Positions 8,218-20,733 of a stretch of DNA of 64,000 nt are shown here, in pieces (the stretch's first letter is position 1; every line of letters starts with the position of its first letter). Origin of the DNA: Bog-756 sp963778165 (GTDB lineage Bacteria; Actinomycetota; Acidimicrobiia; Acidimicrobiales; RAAP-2); contig CAVZTE010000007.1 in NCBI GenBank assembly GCA_963778165.1, positions 434,001-498,000 on the forward strand. Reading direction: 5' to 3'. The position numbers and the translations under genes are program-made. The notes beneath the pieces were generated by a model that was not told the DNA's origin, made no database searches, and worked only from the letters and a program-made list of their open reading frames with translations.

Positions 8218-9012
8218 TCAGGCGCGCGCCTGGGGTCTGCGGGCCACCCGCCAGGCCACCAGGGCTCCCACCGAGGCCGCAGCCGTCACTCCGGCCGCCG
8301 CCGCGGTCATCGACCAACTGGGAACGCTGACCCGGTCGCGCAGTCGGACCGGCTTGGTGAACTGCATGACCTCCCACTCGCGCTCCCGGGCCACCTTGGC
8401 CAGCACCCGGTCGGGGTTGACCGCCACCGGGTGCCCCACCACCTCCAGCATGGGCAGGTCGGTGTAGGAGTCCGAGTACGCCGAGGACTGCTCCAGGTCC
8501 AGCCCCTCCCGCAGGGCCAGCTCCTCGATGGCCTGGGCCTTGAACGGCCCGTAGGCGTAGAACTCCATCTCCCCGGTGTAGCGACCGTCGTCGTCGACCA
8601 CCGGCCGGCTGGCGATGGCGCCGTCGACCCCCAGGTGCATGGCCAGGGGCTGGACGATCACCTCGGGGGACGCCGACACCAGGTACACCTTGTAGCCGGC
8701 GGCCCGGTGGGCTTCGATGAGGTCGAGGGCCTCGGCGTAGATGATGGGCTCGACCGTCTCTTCCAGGGCCTCCCGGACGATCTCTTTGATCTGGTCGTGC
8801 TCCCACCCCTTGGTCAGCTTGAGCATCGACTCGCGTATGCGGGCCAGTTTCTGCTCGCTGGCCCCGAGGTGGAGGTAGATGATCTGGGACACCAGGGCCC
8901 GCGCCACCAGCCGCCGGTTGATCAGGCCGCCCCGGTAGAGGGGGCGGCCGAAGGCCGGAATGGAGGCCTTGGCGATCACCGTCTTGTCCAGGTCGAAGAA
9001 GGCCGCCCTCAT
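8218..9012 (-). CDS. HAD-IB family phosphatase (SerB-like) with C-terminal hydrophobic segment
   Basis: 264 residues. Motif I is AAFFDLDKTVI near the N-terminus, with a nucleophile Asp followed two residues later by the acid/base Asp. Motif II is the Ser in YLVSASPEV. Motifs III/IV are YGPFKAQAIEEL and AYSDSYTDLPMLEVVGHPVAVNPD. This is the HAD subfamily IB pattern shared by phosphoserine phosphatase-like and lysophospholipid-type phosphatases. The last ~35 residues form an Ala-rich hydrophobic helix with a basic end, suggesting membrane association. The start is one base from the stop of the upstream trkA gene, so the three genes are probably cotranscribed. The substrate is not determinable. 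Confidence 0.85.
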   Translation of the reverse strand: MRAAFFDLDKTVIAKASIPAFGRPLYRGGLINRRLVARALVSQIIYLHLGASEQKLARIRESMLKLTKGWEHDQIKEIVREALEETVEPIIYAEALDLIEAHRAAGYKVYLVSASPEVIVQPLAMHLGVDGAIASRPVVDDDGRYTGEMEFYAYGPFKAQAIEELALREGLDLEQSSAYSDSYTDLPMLEVVGHPVAVNPDRVLAKVAREREWEVMQFTKPVRLRDRVSVPSWSMTAAAAGVTAAASVGALVAWRVARRPQARA

Positions 9013-9013
9013 C

Positions 9014-9676
9014 TCACCGCCCCACCAGCAGCTGCTGCACCATGTCCTCGGCGTCCGCGGTCACCAGCACCAGCACCTCGTCGCCCACACCGAGCCGGGT
9101 GTCGCCCCGGGGCACGATCAGGTGGTCGTCCCGCACCACCGCCACCACCGTGGCGTCGCGGGGCACCCCCAGGTCGACCAGGGACACCCCGGCCGCCGGC
9201 GAGTCCTCGGCCAGGGTCACCTCCACCAGGTGGGCGTTGCCCCCCTCGAACCGGAGCAGCCGCACCAGGCTGCCCACCGAAACCGCCTCTTCCACCAGGG
9301 CGGTGAGGAGTTGGGGCGTGGAGACCGACACGTCCACCCCCCAACTCTCGGTGAACAGCCACTGGTTCTTCGGATGGTTGACCCGGGCCACCACCCGGGG
9401 GACGGCGAACTCCTGCTTGGCCAGCAGGGAGACCACCAGGTTGTCCTCGTCGTCGCCGGTGGCCGCCACCACCACGTCCACCGTGGCCAGGCCGGCGGCG
9501 TCCAACGAGGCCACCTCGCAGGCGTCGGCCACCACCCAGGTGACGTCGAGGTCGTCCCGGATCCGGGCCACCAGGTCGGGGTCCCGCTCGATCAGCAGGA
9601 CCTCGTGGCCCCCGTCGTGGAGGTCCGAGGCGATGGCCGTCCCCACGCTGCCGGCCCCGGCGATGGCCACCTTCAT
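9014..9676 (-). CDS. TrkA family potassium uptake regulator (second of pair)
   Basis: 220 residues. An N-terminal RCK Rossmann domain opens MKVAIAGAGSVGTAIASDL and binds nucleotide (acidic strand end in LLIERDPDLV). A C-terminal TrkA_C domain ends in VGDEVLVLVTADAEDMVQQL. Such cytosolic subunits gate potassium channels or transporters in response to NAD(H), ATP or c-di-AMP. Its ATG overlaps the stop of the upstream paralogue (ATGA), indicating translational coupling. This matches the paired CeoB/CeoC proteins of mycobacteria. Confidence 0.88.
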   Translation of the reverse strand: MKVAIAGAGSVGTAIASDLHDGGHEVLLIERDPDLVARIRDDLDVTWVVADACEVASLDAAGLATVDVVVAATGDDEDNLVVSLLAKQEFAVPRVVARVNHPKNQWLFTESWGVDVSVSTPQLLTALVEEAVSVGSLVRLLRFEGGNAHLVEVTLAEDSPAAGVSLVDLGVPRDATVVAVVRDDHLIVPRGDTRLGVGDEVLVLVTADAEDMVQQLLVGR

Positions 9677-10416
9677 GCGCGTTCCCCGGGCGTGGCCCCG
9701 ATGCCGTCGACCTCGGGGCCGGGTGGGCTCTCGCCGGCCCTCGGGTCCACCGCGGCGGCGGAGCCCTCCAGCCGGGCCCGGAACCGGTCGAGGGCGGTGT
9801 CGGACACCATGAGGTGGAGCACGTCGCCGTCCTGGCCCACCAGATCGGCGAAGTCCAGCCTGGCCACCCCGGCCCGGGTCACCGCCACCACCGTGACCTC
9901 CCCGGTCCGGGACAGGTCGGCCAGGCGCTTGCCGGCCCAGCGCTCGGGCAGCTCCCGTTCGATCAGGGAGAGGGTCCCGGTCGGATCGGACCACTCCGGC
10001 TCCAGCTGGCCCGGCACCAGACGCCGGCGGACCTGGTCGATGGTCCACGACACGGTGGCCACGGTCGGGATGCCCAGGCGCAGATAGATCTGGGCCCGAC
10101 GGGGGTCGTAGATCCGGGCCACCACATTGGGGATCTCGTAGGTCTCGCGGGCGATCCGGGCGGTCAGGATGTTGGAGTTGTCGCCGCTGGTGACAGCGGC
10201 CAACGCCCCGGCCTCGCCGGCCCGGGCCCGGTCGAGGTCCCCCCGGTCGAAGCCCGAGCCCACGATGGTCTCGCCCGGCCAGTCGGCGGGCAGCCGGCGG
10301 AAGGCCTTGGCGTTCCGGTCGATGATGGCCACCGAATGCCCCTGTCCGGCCAGCCCCACTCCGAGGCCCGAACCGACCCGGCCACAACCCACGACGACGA
10401 CGTGCACGCGGACCAT
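9673..10416 (-). CDS. TrkA family potassium uptake regulator (first of pair)
   Basis: 247 residues. The protein begins MVRVHVVVVGCGRVGSGLG, the GxGxxG nucleotide-binding start of an RCK domain, followed by VAIIDRNAKAF. A TrkA_C-like region (ELPERWAGKRLADL...VVAVTRAGVARL) comes next. A ~30-residue Pro/Gly-rich tail is extra relative to typical family members. It is the first gene of the trkA-trkA-HAD operon and diverges from the permease gene. In mycobacteria the corresponding pair lies beside a permease and an OB-fold gene, a conserved actinobacterial neighbourhood. Confidence 0.88.
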   Translation of the reverse strand: MVRVHVVVVGCGRVGSGLGVGLAGQGHSVAIIDRNAKAFRRLPADWPGETIVGSGFDRGDLDRARAGEAGALAAVTSGDNSNILTARIARETYEIPNVVARIYDPRRAQIYLRLGIPTVATVSWTIDQVRRRLVPGQLEPEWSDPTGTLSLIERELPERWAGKRLADLSRTGEVTVVAVTRAGVARLDFADLVGQDGDVLHLMVSDTALDRFRARLEGSAAAVDPRAGESPPGPEVDGIGATPGERA

Positions 10417-10694
10417 GCAACACGCATCGACGGGCGATCACAACTCACCCCGGTGAATTGAGGGCCGGACTGCTCCCTGGCCCAGGTCACGGGCCGGCGG
10501 CCCGGTCCACCGCCGTGGTCGATGGCCGGTGGGGCCCGGCACCCATGATTTACTGAGGGGGTGGACCAACCGGTGACCGGAGAAGTCGATCCGGTCATTC
10601 CGATCGGGTCCGGGTCGGGCGCCCGGGCCCGCCGGCGCCGGCCACGCGTCCGGCCCGGGGGCCGCTGGCGCCCGTGGCCACGCCGGCCGTCGGG

Positions 10695-13069
10695 ATGGAC
10701 CTCCCCGAGACCCTCCGCTACCGGCTGAAGAACAAGCTCCTCGGGCCGCCTCTGGCCAATGGACAGTCGTCGTCGGAGCGCCTGGGCAGGCCCACCGCCC
10801 TGGCCGTGCTTTCCTCCGACGTGCATCTCCTCATCGGCCTACGCCACCGAGCAGATGCTCATCCGCTGGTCATCGCCATGGGGCGGCGGCGTACTCGTTG
10901 GTCATCCCCGTGACCATCGCCGTCATCTGCGTGCTGTCTTCGTCACCCTCTCGTACCTCGAGGTGGTCAAGGTGTACACCAAGGCCGGCGGCGCCTATGT
11001 CGTGGCCCGGGAGAATTTCGGCCTGACCGTCGCCCAGATCGCGGCGATGTCGCCTGCTCATCGACTACACGCTCACGGTGGCCGTGTCGGTGGCCGCCGG
11101 GGTGTCGGCCATCACCTCGGTGTTCCCCTCGCTCACCCCGCACGACCACCCGATCGCCATTGCACTGGTGGTCATCCTGCTGCCTACGGCAATCTGCGCG
11201 GCATCCGGGAGGCCGGCAAGTTCTTTGCCGTCCCCACCTACTTCTTCATCGCCAGCATGGTGGCCCTGATGGCAGCGGGGCTCTACAGGGCAGATCGACG
11301 GCACCCTCCACGCCCACGCCATTGCCGGCCAAGGCACGCCGGGGAATCCGACAGTTCACGTCGGGCAGCGCTGGGAGCGGCCTCCTCTATGGCGCCACGA
11401 TCTTCGTGGTCTTGCGGGCTTTTGCCACGGCGGTTCGGCCCTCACCGGAACCGAGGCCATCTCCAATGGGGTGGGCATCTTCCGGCGGCCCGAGTCCCGT
11501 AACGCCCGTATCACCATGGTCCTGATGGCGACGATCCTCGGATCGCTGGTGCTCGGGGTGACCCTGCATCGCCCACGGTCACCCACGCCGGTGCCCTACG
11601 TGTCGGGCTACACCCACGGTGATCTCCCAGAGTCGCCAAATTCGTCTACGGCACCGGCGGGTCGGGCAATGTCTTCTACGTGATGCTCCAGTTGGCAACC
11701 ATGCTCATCCTGTATCTGGCGGCTAACACCAGCTTCACCGGGTTCCCCTTCCTGGCCAGCTTCGCCGCCGAGGACTCCTATCTGCCCCGACAGCTGACCC
11801 GGCGGGGCCACCGTCTGGTCTTCTCCAACGGCATCATCGTGCTCACCGTGGTGGCCCTCGCCTGCATCCTGGCCACCGGGGCCAAAGTGGACAGCTGGTG
11901 GCCCTGTACGCCATCGGCGTGTTCACCGGCTTCGCCATGGCCGGGGCCGGCATGGTCAAGCACCACCTCGACGCCAAGGGACCACTGGCGCGCCGAGGTG
12001 GTGATCAACGGAACTCCGCCTCCTGACCGCCTTCATCGTCCTCATCTATCGCCGTGTCCAAGTTCACCGAGGGGGCGTGGGTGGTGGTGGTGCTCGTCCC
12101 CCTCATGTACTTCGCGCTGATCCGGCTGCACCGCCAGTACGTCGACGAGGAGCACCAGCTCGAGGAAGGGGCCGCCGAGGCCGCCGAGGCGCCGGTCCTC
12201 AACCGCCACACGGTGATCGTGCTCGTGGACCGGCTGGACATGGCCACGGCCCGGGCCCTCCAGTACGCCGCGCACCCTGCACCCCGACGAGCTCCGGGCC
12301 GTCCACTTCGCCATCGACCCCCGGGAGTCGGCCGACGCTCGAAGCGGAGTGGAGCCGGCTCGGGCTGACCCGGCTCCCGCTCGACGTGGAGGAGTGCGAG
12401 GACCGCCGCCTGACCCGGGCCGCCCTGGAGCTGGCGGCCGAGACGGTGGCCGACGGCCAGACCGAGCTCACCTTCCTGCTGCCCCGACGGGGCTTCGCCG
12501 CCGGGTGGCAGCGGGTGCTCCACGACGCCACCGCCGACCACATCGCCGATGCCGTCGGCCAACTGGCCCACGTGAACGCCACCGTGGTGCCCTACCAGCT
12601 GACCGGAGGATGGTTCTCCCGTCGTCGGGAGTGGCGGCGCAAGACTGTCGAGCCCAGCGTGGAGGGCCAGGCGGTGCGGGCCAGCCGGGCAGCCCGGGCG
12701 GCCGACCGGGCCTCGGACCGCGAGGCCGCGGTCAAGGCGTCCTTCGACCGGACCGCCTTCGGCGAGCGGGGCCGGGGCACCACCCCGATCGGCGAGGCCC
12801 AGTGGCGGACCCGGGTCCGGGTGGCCGGACGGATCAAGTCGGTGCGGGTCCAGCCCCGGGCCGGAACCTCGAACCTCGAGTGCGTCCTGGTGGACGACTC
12901 GGGCAAGCTGCTCCTGGTCTTCCAGGGCCGGCGCCGTATCCCGGGCATCCAGCCCGGGGCCCGCCTGGTGGTCGAGGGCATGGTGGGGGACTGGGCCCGG
13001 CGCCAGGCCATCCTCAACCCCGACTACGAGCTCATCGCCGGCCCGGAGGCCGGGGTGGAGCCGACCTGA
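10695..13069 (+). pseudogene. APC-family permease with C-terminal OB-fold domain, broken by many frame changes
   Basis: Reading across all three frames recovers one continuous permease. The N-terminus is MDLPETLRYRLKNKLLG. It is followed by LGRPTALAVLSSD, ISSSAYATEQML, LVIPVTIAVICVL, VKVYTKAGGAYVVARENFGL, LLIDYTLTVAVSVAAG, NTSFTGFPFLASFAAEDSYL and KFTEGAWVVVVLVPLMYF. From about 12.34 kb to the stop a single frame is intact and ends in an OB-fold-like domain (WRTRVRVAGRIKSVRVQ ... LLVFQGRRRIPGIQPGARL). At least ten single-base frame changes fall within 1.6 kb, yet each segment stays conserved. Local sequence error or very recent inactivation are both possible. Confidence 0.75.
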
Positions 13070-13346
13070 TCGGTTCGGTCCGACCCTCTGGAGAGCAGGT
13101 TGGAAGGGGGTCAGGGAGGGGGTCGGAGCACCCTTCCGGCCAGCCTTCCTTGCCCCGTGACCACTTTTGTCGGTATCTTCTGGCCCCGTTGCCGGTATCG
13201 GCGGGCCATTACGGCGCGCCCCGGCACACGGCCAACCGGCCGAGGCCTCGCAGGGGGACGTTGTCCTTGACGTCTGCGGTGGGCCGCGGGCCATGTCCGA
13301 CCAGTCCGATAGCTGACCGAGCAGTACACCGAAGGGAGCCTCACCG

Positions 13347-15749
<2,403 letters not shown>

Positions 15750-15839
15750 GCCCCGTCATCTGCCGAGTCATGAGGACCCGGAGGTGGCTCCACGGGGTTG
15801 ACAACGCCTCACCCCACCGTTCACCCTGAGGCCAAAGCC

Positions 15840-18786
15840 ATGGCACCCACCGACCTGACAGAGACGACGCCTACCGAAGCCGACGCCAGCAACGGCGCTG
15901 CCGGGGGCACGCGTCCCCGCGGTGGGGCAAAACCCCTGGTCATCGTGGAATCCCCGGCCAAGGCCAAGACCATCGCCGGCCTGCTGGGATCGGGGTACGT
16001 GGTCGAGTCCTCCATCGGCCACATCCGGGACCTGCCCCGCCGGGCCGACGAGGTACCGGCGGCCTTCAAGGGTGAGGCGTGGTCCCGGCTGGGGGTGGAC
16101 GTCGACAACGGGTTCAAGCCCCTGTACGTGGTCTCGACGGAGAAGAAGTCCCAGGTGGCGAAGTTGAAGCAGCTGGTCAAGCAGGCCAGCGAGGTCTACC
16201 TGGCCTCGGACGAGGACCGCGAGGGCGAGTCCATCGCCTGGCACCTGCTGGAGGTGCTGGCGCCCACCGTGCCGGTCAAGCGAATGGTCTTCCACGAGAT
16301 CACCCGCCCGGCCATCGAGCGGGCCGTCAACGAGTGGCGGGACCTCGACCGACGCCTGGTCGACGCCCAGGAGGCCCGACGGATCCTCGACCGCCTGTAC
16401 GGCTACGAGGTCTCCCCGGTCCTGTGGAAGAAGATCATGCCCCGGCTGTCGGCCGGCCGGGTCCAGAGCGTGGCCACCCGGATGGTGGTGGAGCGGGAGC
16501 GGGCCCGGATGGGCTTCCGGTCGGCGGGCTGGTGGGGCATCGACGCCACCTTCACCGTGGCCGGGTCGGAGCCGGTTCCCGAGGGGACGCCCCGTTCGTT
16601 CACCGCCTCCCTGGTGGGGGTGGACGGTACCGCCCTGGCCTCCGGACGGGACTTCGACGACACCGGGAACCTGACCTCGCCCGGGTCGGTGGTGGTGCTG
16701 GCCGAGGCCGAGGCCCGGAGCCTGGCCACCGGGCTGGCGAGTGCCCCCTTTGCCGTCAAGTCCATGACCCACAAGCCGTTCCGCCGCTCGCCTTCGGCCC
16801 CGTTCATGACCTCCACCCTCCAGCAGGAGGCCGGGCGCAAGCTCCGGTTCAGCTCCAAGCGGGCCATGCAGATCGCCCAGCGGCTGTACGAGGACGGCTG
16901 GATCACCTACATGCGGACCGACTCGACCACCTTGTCCAGCCAGGCCCTGTCGGCGGCCCGGGCCCAGGCCTCGGCCCTCTACGGCCCCGAATACGTGCCG
17001 GCCCAGCCCCGGCTGTACGAGCGCAAGGTCAAGAACGCCCAGGAGGCCCACGAGGCCATCCGGCCAGCCGGTGAGGCCTTCCGGACCCCCGACGAGGCGG
17101 CCCGTTCGCTGTCGGGCGACGAGTTCCGTCTCTACGACCTGATCTGGAAGCGCACCGTGGCCTCCCAGATGGCCGACGCCACCGGAACCAGCGCCCAGGT
17201 CCGGCTGGTGGGGACGTCGGTGGCCACGGGGGACCAAGCGGCCCGGGAGGCGGAGTTCTCCGCCTCGGGCAAGGTCATCCAGTTCCCCGGGTACCTGCGG
17301 GCCTATGTGGAGGGCGAGGACGACCCGGACGCCGAACTGGCCGACCGTGAGGTCCACCTCCCACCGATGGCCGAAGGCGACCCGGCGTCGGTGGAGGACC
17401 TCGAGCCCGGCTCCCACGCCACCCAGCCTCCGGCCCGCTACACCGAGGCCTCGCTGGTCAAGGCCATGGAGGACCTGGGCGTGGGCCGCCCCTCCACCTA
17501 TGCCAGCGTCATCGCCACCATCCTCGACCGGGGCTACGTGTGGAAGAAGGGCACGGCCCTGGTCCCCTCGTTCACCGCCTTCGCCGTGGTCGGGCTGTTG
17601 GAGCGGTACTTCGCCAACCTGGTCGACTACGGGTTCACCGCCTCGATGGAGGATGACCTCGACGCCATCGCCTCGGGGAACGAGGAGTCGCTGCCCTGGC
17701 TGACCCGCTTCTACTTCGGGGCCGGAGACGGTGACGCGGCCCCGAAGCCCGAGGGTGCCAACGGCACCGGCGGCAATGGCACCGGCAATGGGAACGGTGC
17801 CGCGGCGGGGGCGGGCCAACGCAGCGGGCTGGGCCTCAAGCGCGAGGTCAGCACCTACCTCGGCGAGATCGACGCCCGGGAGATCAACTCCATCCCCATC
17901 GGGACGGGCTCCGACGGGCAGGACATCGTGGCCAGGGTGGGGCGGTATGGCCCCTACCTCCAGCGCGGCGAGGACCGGGTCTCCATCCCCGACGACCTGG
18001 CTCCTGACGAGCTCACCGTGGAGCGGGCCGAGACCCTGCTGGAGGCACCGTCGTCGGACCGGGTGCTCGGGGAAGACCCCGAGACCGGCCTGCCCGTCCA
18101 GGTCGCGCGCCGGCCGGTTCGGACCGTATGTGCAGCTCGGTGAGTTGGTGGACGGGGGAGCCAAACCCCGGACCTCTTCGTTGTTCGCCTCCATGTCACC
18201 GGCCACCATCACCTTCGAGCAGGCCCTCGAGCTGCTGCGCATCCCCCGCACCGTGGGGACCGACCCGGCCACCGGCGAGGAGATCGTGGCCCACAACGGC
18301 AAGTTCGGCCCCTACCTGAAGAAGGGGACCGACACCCGCAGCCTGGCCGCCGAGGACCAGATCCTCTCGGTCTCCGTGGATGAGGCGCTGGCCCTGTTCG
18401 CCCAGCCCAAGACCCACGGTGGCCGCAGTGCCAAGGGCCCGCTGCGGGACATGGGCGCCGACCCCGACACCGGTCTGGCCATGCTGGTCAAGGACGGTCG
18501 GTTCGGGCCGTACGTGACCGACGGGACCACCAACGCCTCGCTGCGACGCGGGGACGACGTGGAGTCGCTCACCGTGGAGCGGGCGGCCGAGCTGCTGGCC
18601 GAGCGGCGGGCGGCCGGACCCTCGGTCAAGAAGTCGGCCAAGAAGGCCACCGCCAAGAAGAGCGCGGCGAAGAAGACCGGGGCCAAGAAGGCCACCGCCA
18701 AGAAGAGCGCGGCGAAGAAGACCGCGGCGAAGAAGGCGCCGGCCGCCAAGGCCGCGGCCAAAAAGAGCGCCACCAGCACCGAGTGA
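15840..18786 (+). CDS. topA: DNA topoisomerase I, with one frameshift
   Basis: Type IA topoisomerase relaxing negative supercoils. The TOPRIM domain begins LVIVESPAKAKTIAGLLG and includes ASDEDREGE. The catalytic Tyr lies in GWITYMRTDS. C-terminal repeats of the form GRFGPYVQLGE / GKFGPYLKKGTD and a Lys/Ala-rich tail (actinobacterial style) end the protein. The frame breaks at about 18105-18111: the upstream frame stops at 18143, while the true C-terminus continues one frame over to 18786. One extra base in the run GTCGCGCGCC explains it, so a sequencing error is likely. The ATG at 15840 is preferred over the TTG at 15798. The stop overlaps the tmk GTG. Confidence 0.92.
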
Positions 18787-19415
18787 CCGGAGGCCGACCG
18801 GGCCGCCTGATCGCCCTGGAGGGCATCGACGGCTGCGGTAAGTCCACCCAGGCCGATCTGTTGGCCCGGCGACTCGGAGCGCTTCTGACCTTCGAACCCG
18901 GGGCGACCCGGTTGGGCTCGACCCTCCGGCGGCTCCTGCTCGATCGGGACCAGGCTCCGGTGGGGGAACGGGCCGAGGCGCTGCTGATGGCGGCGGACCG
19001 GGCCCAGCACGTCTCCGAGGTGGTTCGGCCGGCCCTCGAGGCCGGTACCTGGGTGGTGACCGACCGGTTCTCGGCATCCACGTTGGCCTACCAGGGCTAC
19101 GGACGGGGGCTCGACCGCACCGAGCTGGAGATGCTGGTCCGGTGGGCCACCGGCGGACTCGAGCCCGACCTCACCGTCCTCATCGACGTTCCTCTGGAGG
19201 TGGCTACCAGCCGTCGCCGTGACGACGGCCAGGACCGGCTGGAAGGAGAGGGACACCACTTCCTGCAGCGAGTGGCCGAGGGATACCGGCGCCTGGCCGA
19301 CGAGGCCGGGGGGGCCTGGGTGGTGGTCGACGGCACCGGCACCGAGGCCGAGGTGGCGGCCCGGGTGTGGTCGGGTGTCGGTGGTGCGGCCAGCCGGGAG
19401 CCCGACCGTGGCTGA
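18783..19415 (+). CDS. tmk: thymidylate (dTMP) kinase
   Basis: A 210-residue P-loop kinase converting dTMP to dTDP. Walker A is LEGIDGCGKST near residues 13-22. The substrate motif DRFSASTLAYQGYGRG and the LID region with SRRRDDGQDR are present. The GTG start overlaps the topA stop (GTGA), and its own stop overlaps the holB start by 8 bp, so topA-tmk-holB form one coupled operon, a common actinobacterial order. Confidence 0.94.
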   Translation: MTGGRPGRLIALEGIDGCGKSTQADLLARRLGALLTFEPGATRLGSTLRRLLLDRDQAPVGERAEALLMAADRAQHVSEVVRPALEAGTWVVTDRFSASTLAYQGYGRGLDRTELEMLVRWATGGLEPDLTVLIDVPLEVATSRRRDDGQDRLEGEGHHFLQRVAEGYRRLADEAGGAWVVVDGTGTEAEVAARVWSGVGGAASREPDRG

Positions 19416-20511
19416 GTCCGTACCGGTGCCGGCGCTGTTCGAGGGGGTGGTGGGTCAGCCCGCCGCGGTGGCTCAGTTGGTGGCGGCCGCCCGGAAACCG
19501 GTACACGCCTACCTGCTGCACGGTCCTCCCGGGTCGGGCAAGCGGGCCGGCGCCAGGGCGCTGGCAGCCGCGCTGCTGTGTCCGGAGGGCGGATGCGGCG
19601 TGTGCAACACATGCCGGCGGGCGTTGGCCGGGACCCATCCGGATCTGGTGACGGTGGAGCGCACCGGGGCCACCCTGGCCGTGGGAGACATCCGGACCAT
19701 CGTCACCCGCGCCCAGCGGGTCCCCCTGGAGGCCTCCCGCCAGGTGCTGGTGGTGACCGATGCCCATCTCATCGGTGATTCCGCTCCAGCTCTGTTGAAG
19801 ACCTTGGAGGAGCCTCCCCCGGCCACGGTGTTCGTGCTGCTGGCCGACGACCTCCCGGCCAACCTGGCCACGGTCATCAGTCGCTGCGTGCAGGTGCCGT
19901 TCGGTCCGGTTCCCGAGGACGCCGTGGTGGAGTGGCTGGTTACCCGGGGGACCGAGCAAGCCCGGGCCGAGACGGTGGCCCGGGCCTCGGGTGGACGACT
20001 GGACCGGGCCCTGCTGCTGGTGAGCGACCCCGGGTTCGTGGCCCGACAGGACCAGTGGCGATCGGTGCCGGCCCGTCTGGACGGTACCGGCGCGGTCGCC
20101 GCCGTGGTGGCCGACGAGCTGCTGGCCTCGGTGAATGAGGGGCTGGCCCCCTTGCGGGAGCAACAGGCCAAAGAGCTGGCCGACCTGGGCGAGCAGGCCG
20201 AGCAGGTGGGGGCCCGTGGGGTCCAGGGCCGGAAGCAGATCGAGGACCGTCACAAGCGCGAGGAGCGGCGGTGGCGCACCGAGGACCTGCGCTTCGGTCT
20301 GGCCATACTGGCCGGCCTGTACCGAGACCGGTTGGTGGCGGCATCCGGATCGGGCCTGGTGGCCGGCACCCACGGCGGGGCCGGCGAGAGCGGCAGAGCA
20401 GCTCGGCATGTGGACGCCATCGGTGAGGCCTCGGAGGCGCTCGGGCGCAATGCCAACGAGTCCCTCCTCATGGAGTCGCTGATGGTCGAGCTGTCGGGCA
20501 TGTCCGGATGA
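19408..20511 (+). CDS. holB: DNA polymerase III delta-prime subunit
   Basis: 367 residues. AAA+ clamp-loader subunit with Walker A GPPGSGKRAGARALA, a zinc module with four Cys (CPEGGCGVCNTC) and a sensor-type stretch NLATVISRCVQVPF. TDAHLIGDSAPALLKTLEEPP is the usual clamp-loader helix. The C-terminal half is charged (KRKQIEDRHKREERRW-like region) before the collar domain. The GTG at 19408 is selected because the preceding residues in the open frame are not family-like and belong to tmk. Confidence 0.9.
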   Translation: MAESVPVPALFEGVVGQPAAVAQLVAAARKPVHAYLLHGPPGSGKRAGARALAAALLCPEGGCGVCNTCRRALAGTHPDLVTVERTGATLAVGDIRTIVTRAQRVPLEASRQVLVVTDAHLIGDSAPALLKTLEEPPPATVFVLLADDLPANLATVISRCVQVPFGPVPEDAVVEWLVTRGTEQARAETVARASGGRLDRALLLVSDPGFVARQDQWRSVPARLDGTGAVAAVVADELLASVNEGLAPLREQQAKELADLGEQAEQVGARGVQGRKQIEDRHKREERRWRTEDLRFGLAILAGLYRDRLVAASGSGLVAGTHGGAGESGRAARHVDAIGEASEALGRNANESLLMESLMVELSGMSG

Positions 20512-20629
20512 ACCGGAGGTCGCCCCGAGGTGGTCTGGTCCTCCAAGTCCGTGGGGGAACTGCGGGCGCCCACCGGAACGGAGAGGGATTCCAGGGTGTC
20601 CACCGTGGTCGGATAGCCTGACTCACTTC

Positions 20630-20705
20630 GCCTGGGTAGCTCAGTCGGTAGAGCAACGCACTCGTAATGCGTAGGTCAGGAGTTCGATTCTCCTCCCAGG
20701 CTCCA
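20630..20705 (+). tRNA. tRNA-Thr (anticodon CGT)
   Basis: A complete 76-nt cloverleaf. The acceptor GCCTGGG pairs with CCCAGGC, the D arm is AGCTCAGTCGGTAGAGC, and the anticodon stem ACGCA/TGCGT encloses loop CTCGTAA with anticodon CGT. The T loop is GTTCGATTC-type, and the CCA end is encoded. It lies between holB and a converging acyl-CoA ligase. No integrase or duplicated 3-prime end was noticed nearby. Confidence 0.96.
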
Positions 20706-20733
20706 CGTTTGTGAGAAGTCGTGCCTAGTTGGC

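Noticed and set aside
9014..10441. Single 475-residue minus-strand frame spanning both TrkA genes
   Set aside because: Only its last 220 residues are TrkA-like; the first part is a wrong-frame reading of the upstream paralogue, which has its own frame and an ATGA junction.
18620..18780. Lysine/alanine codon repeats as a DNA repeat element
   Set aside because: They are in frame and encode the usual basic tail of actinobacterial TopA.
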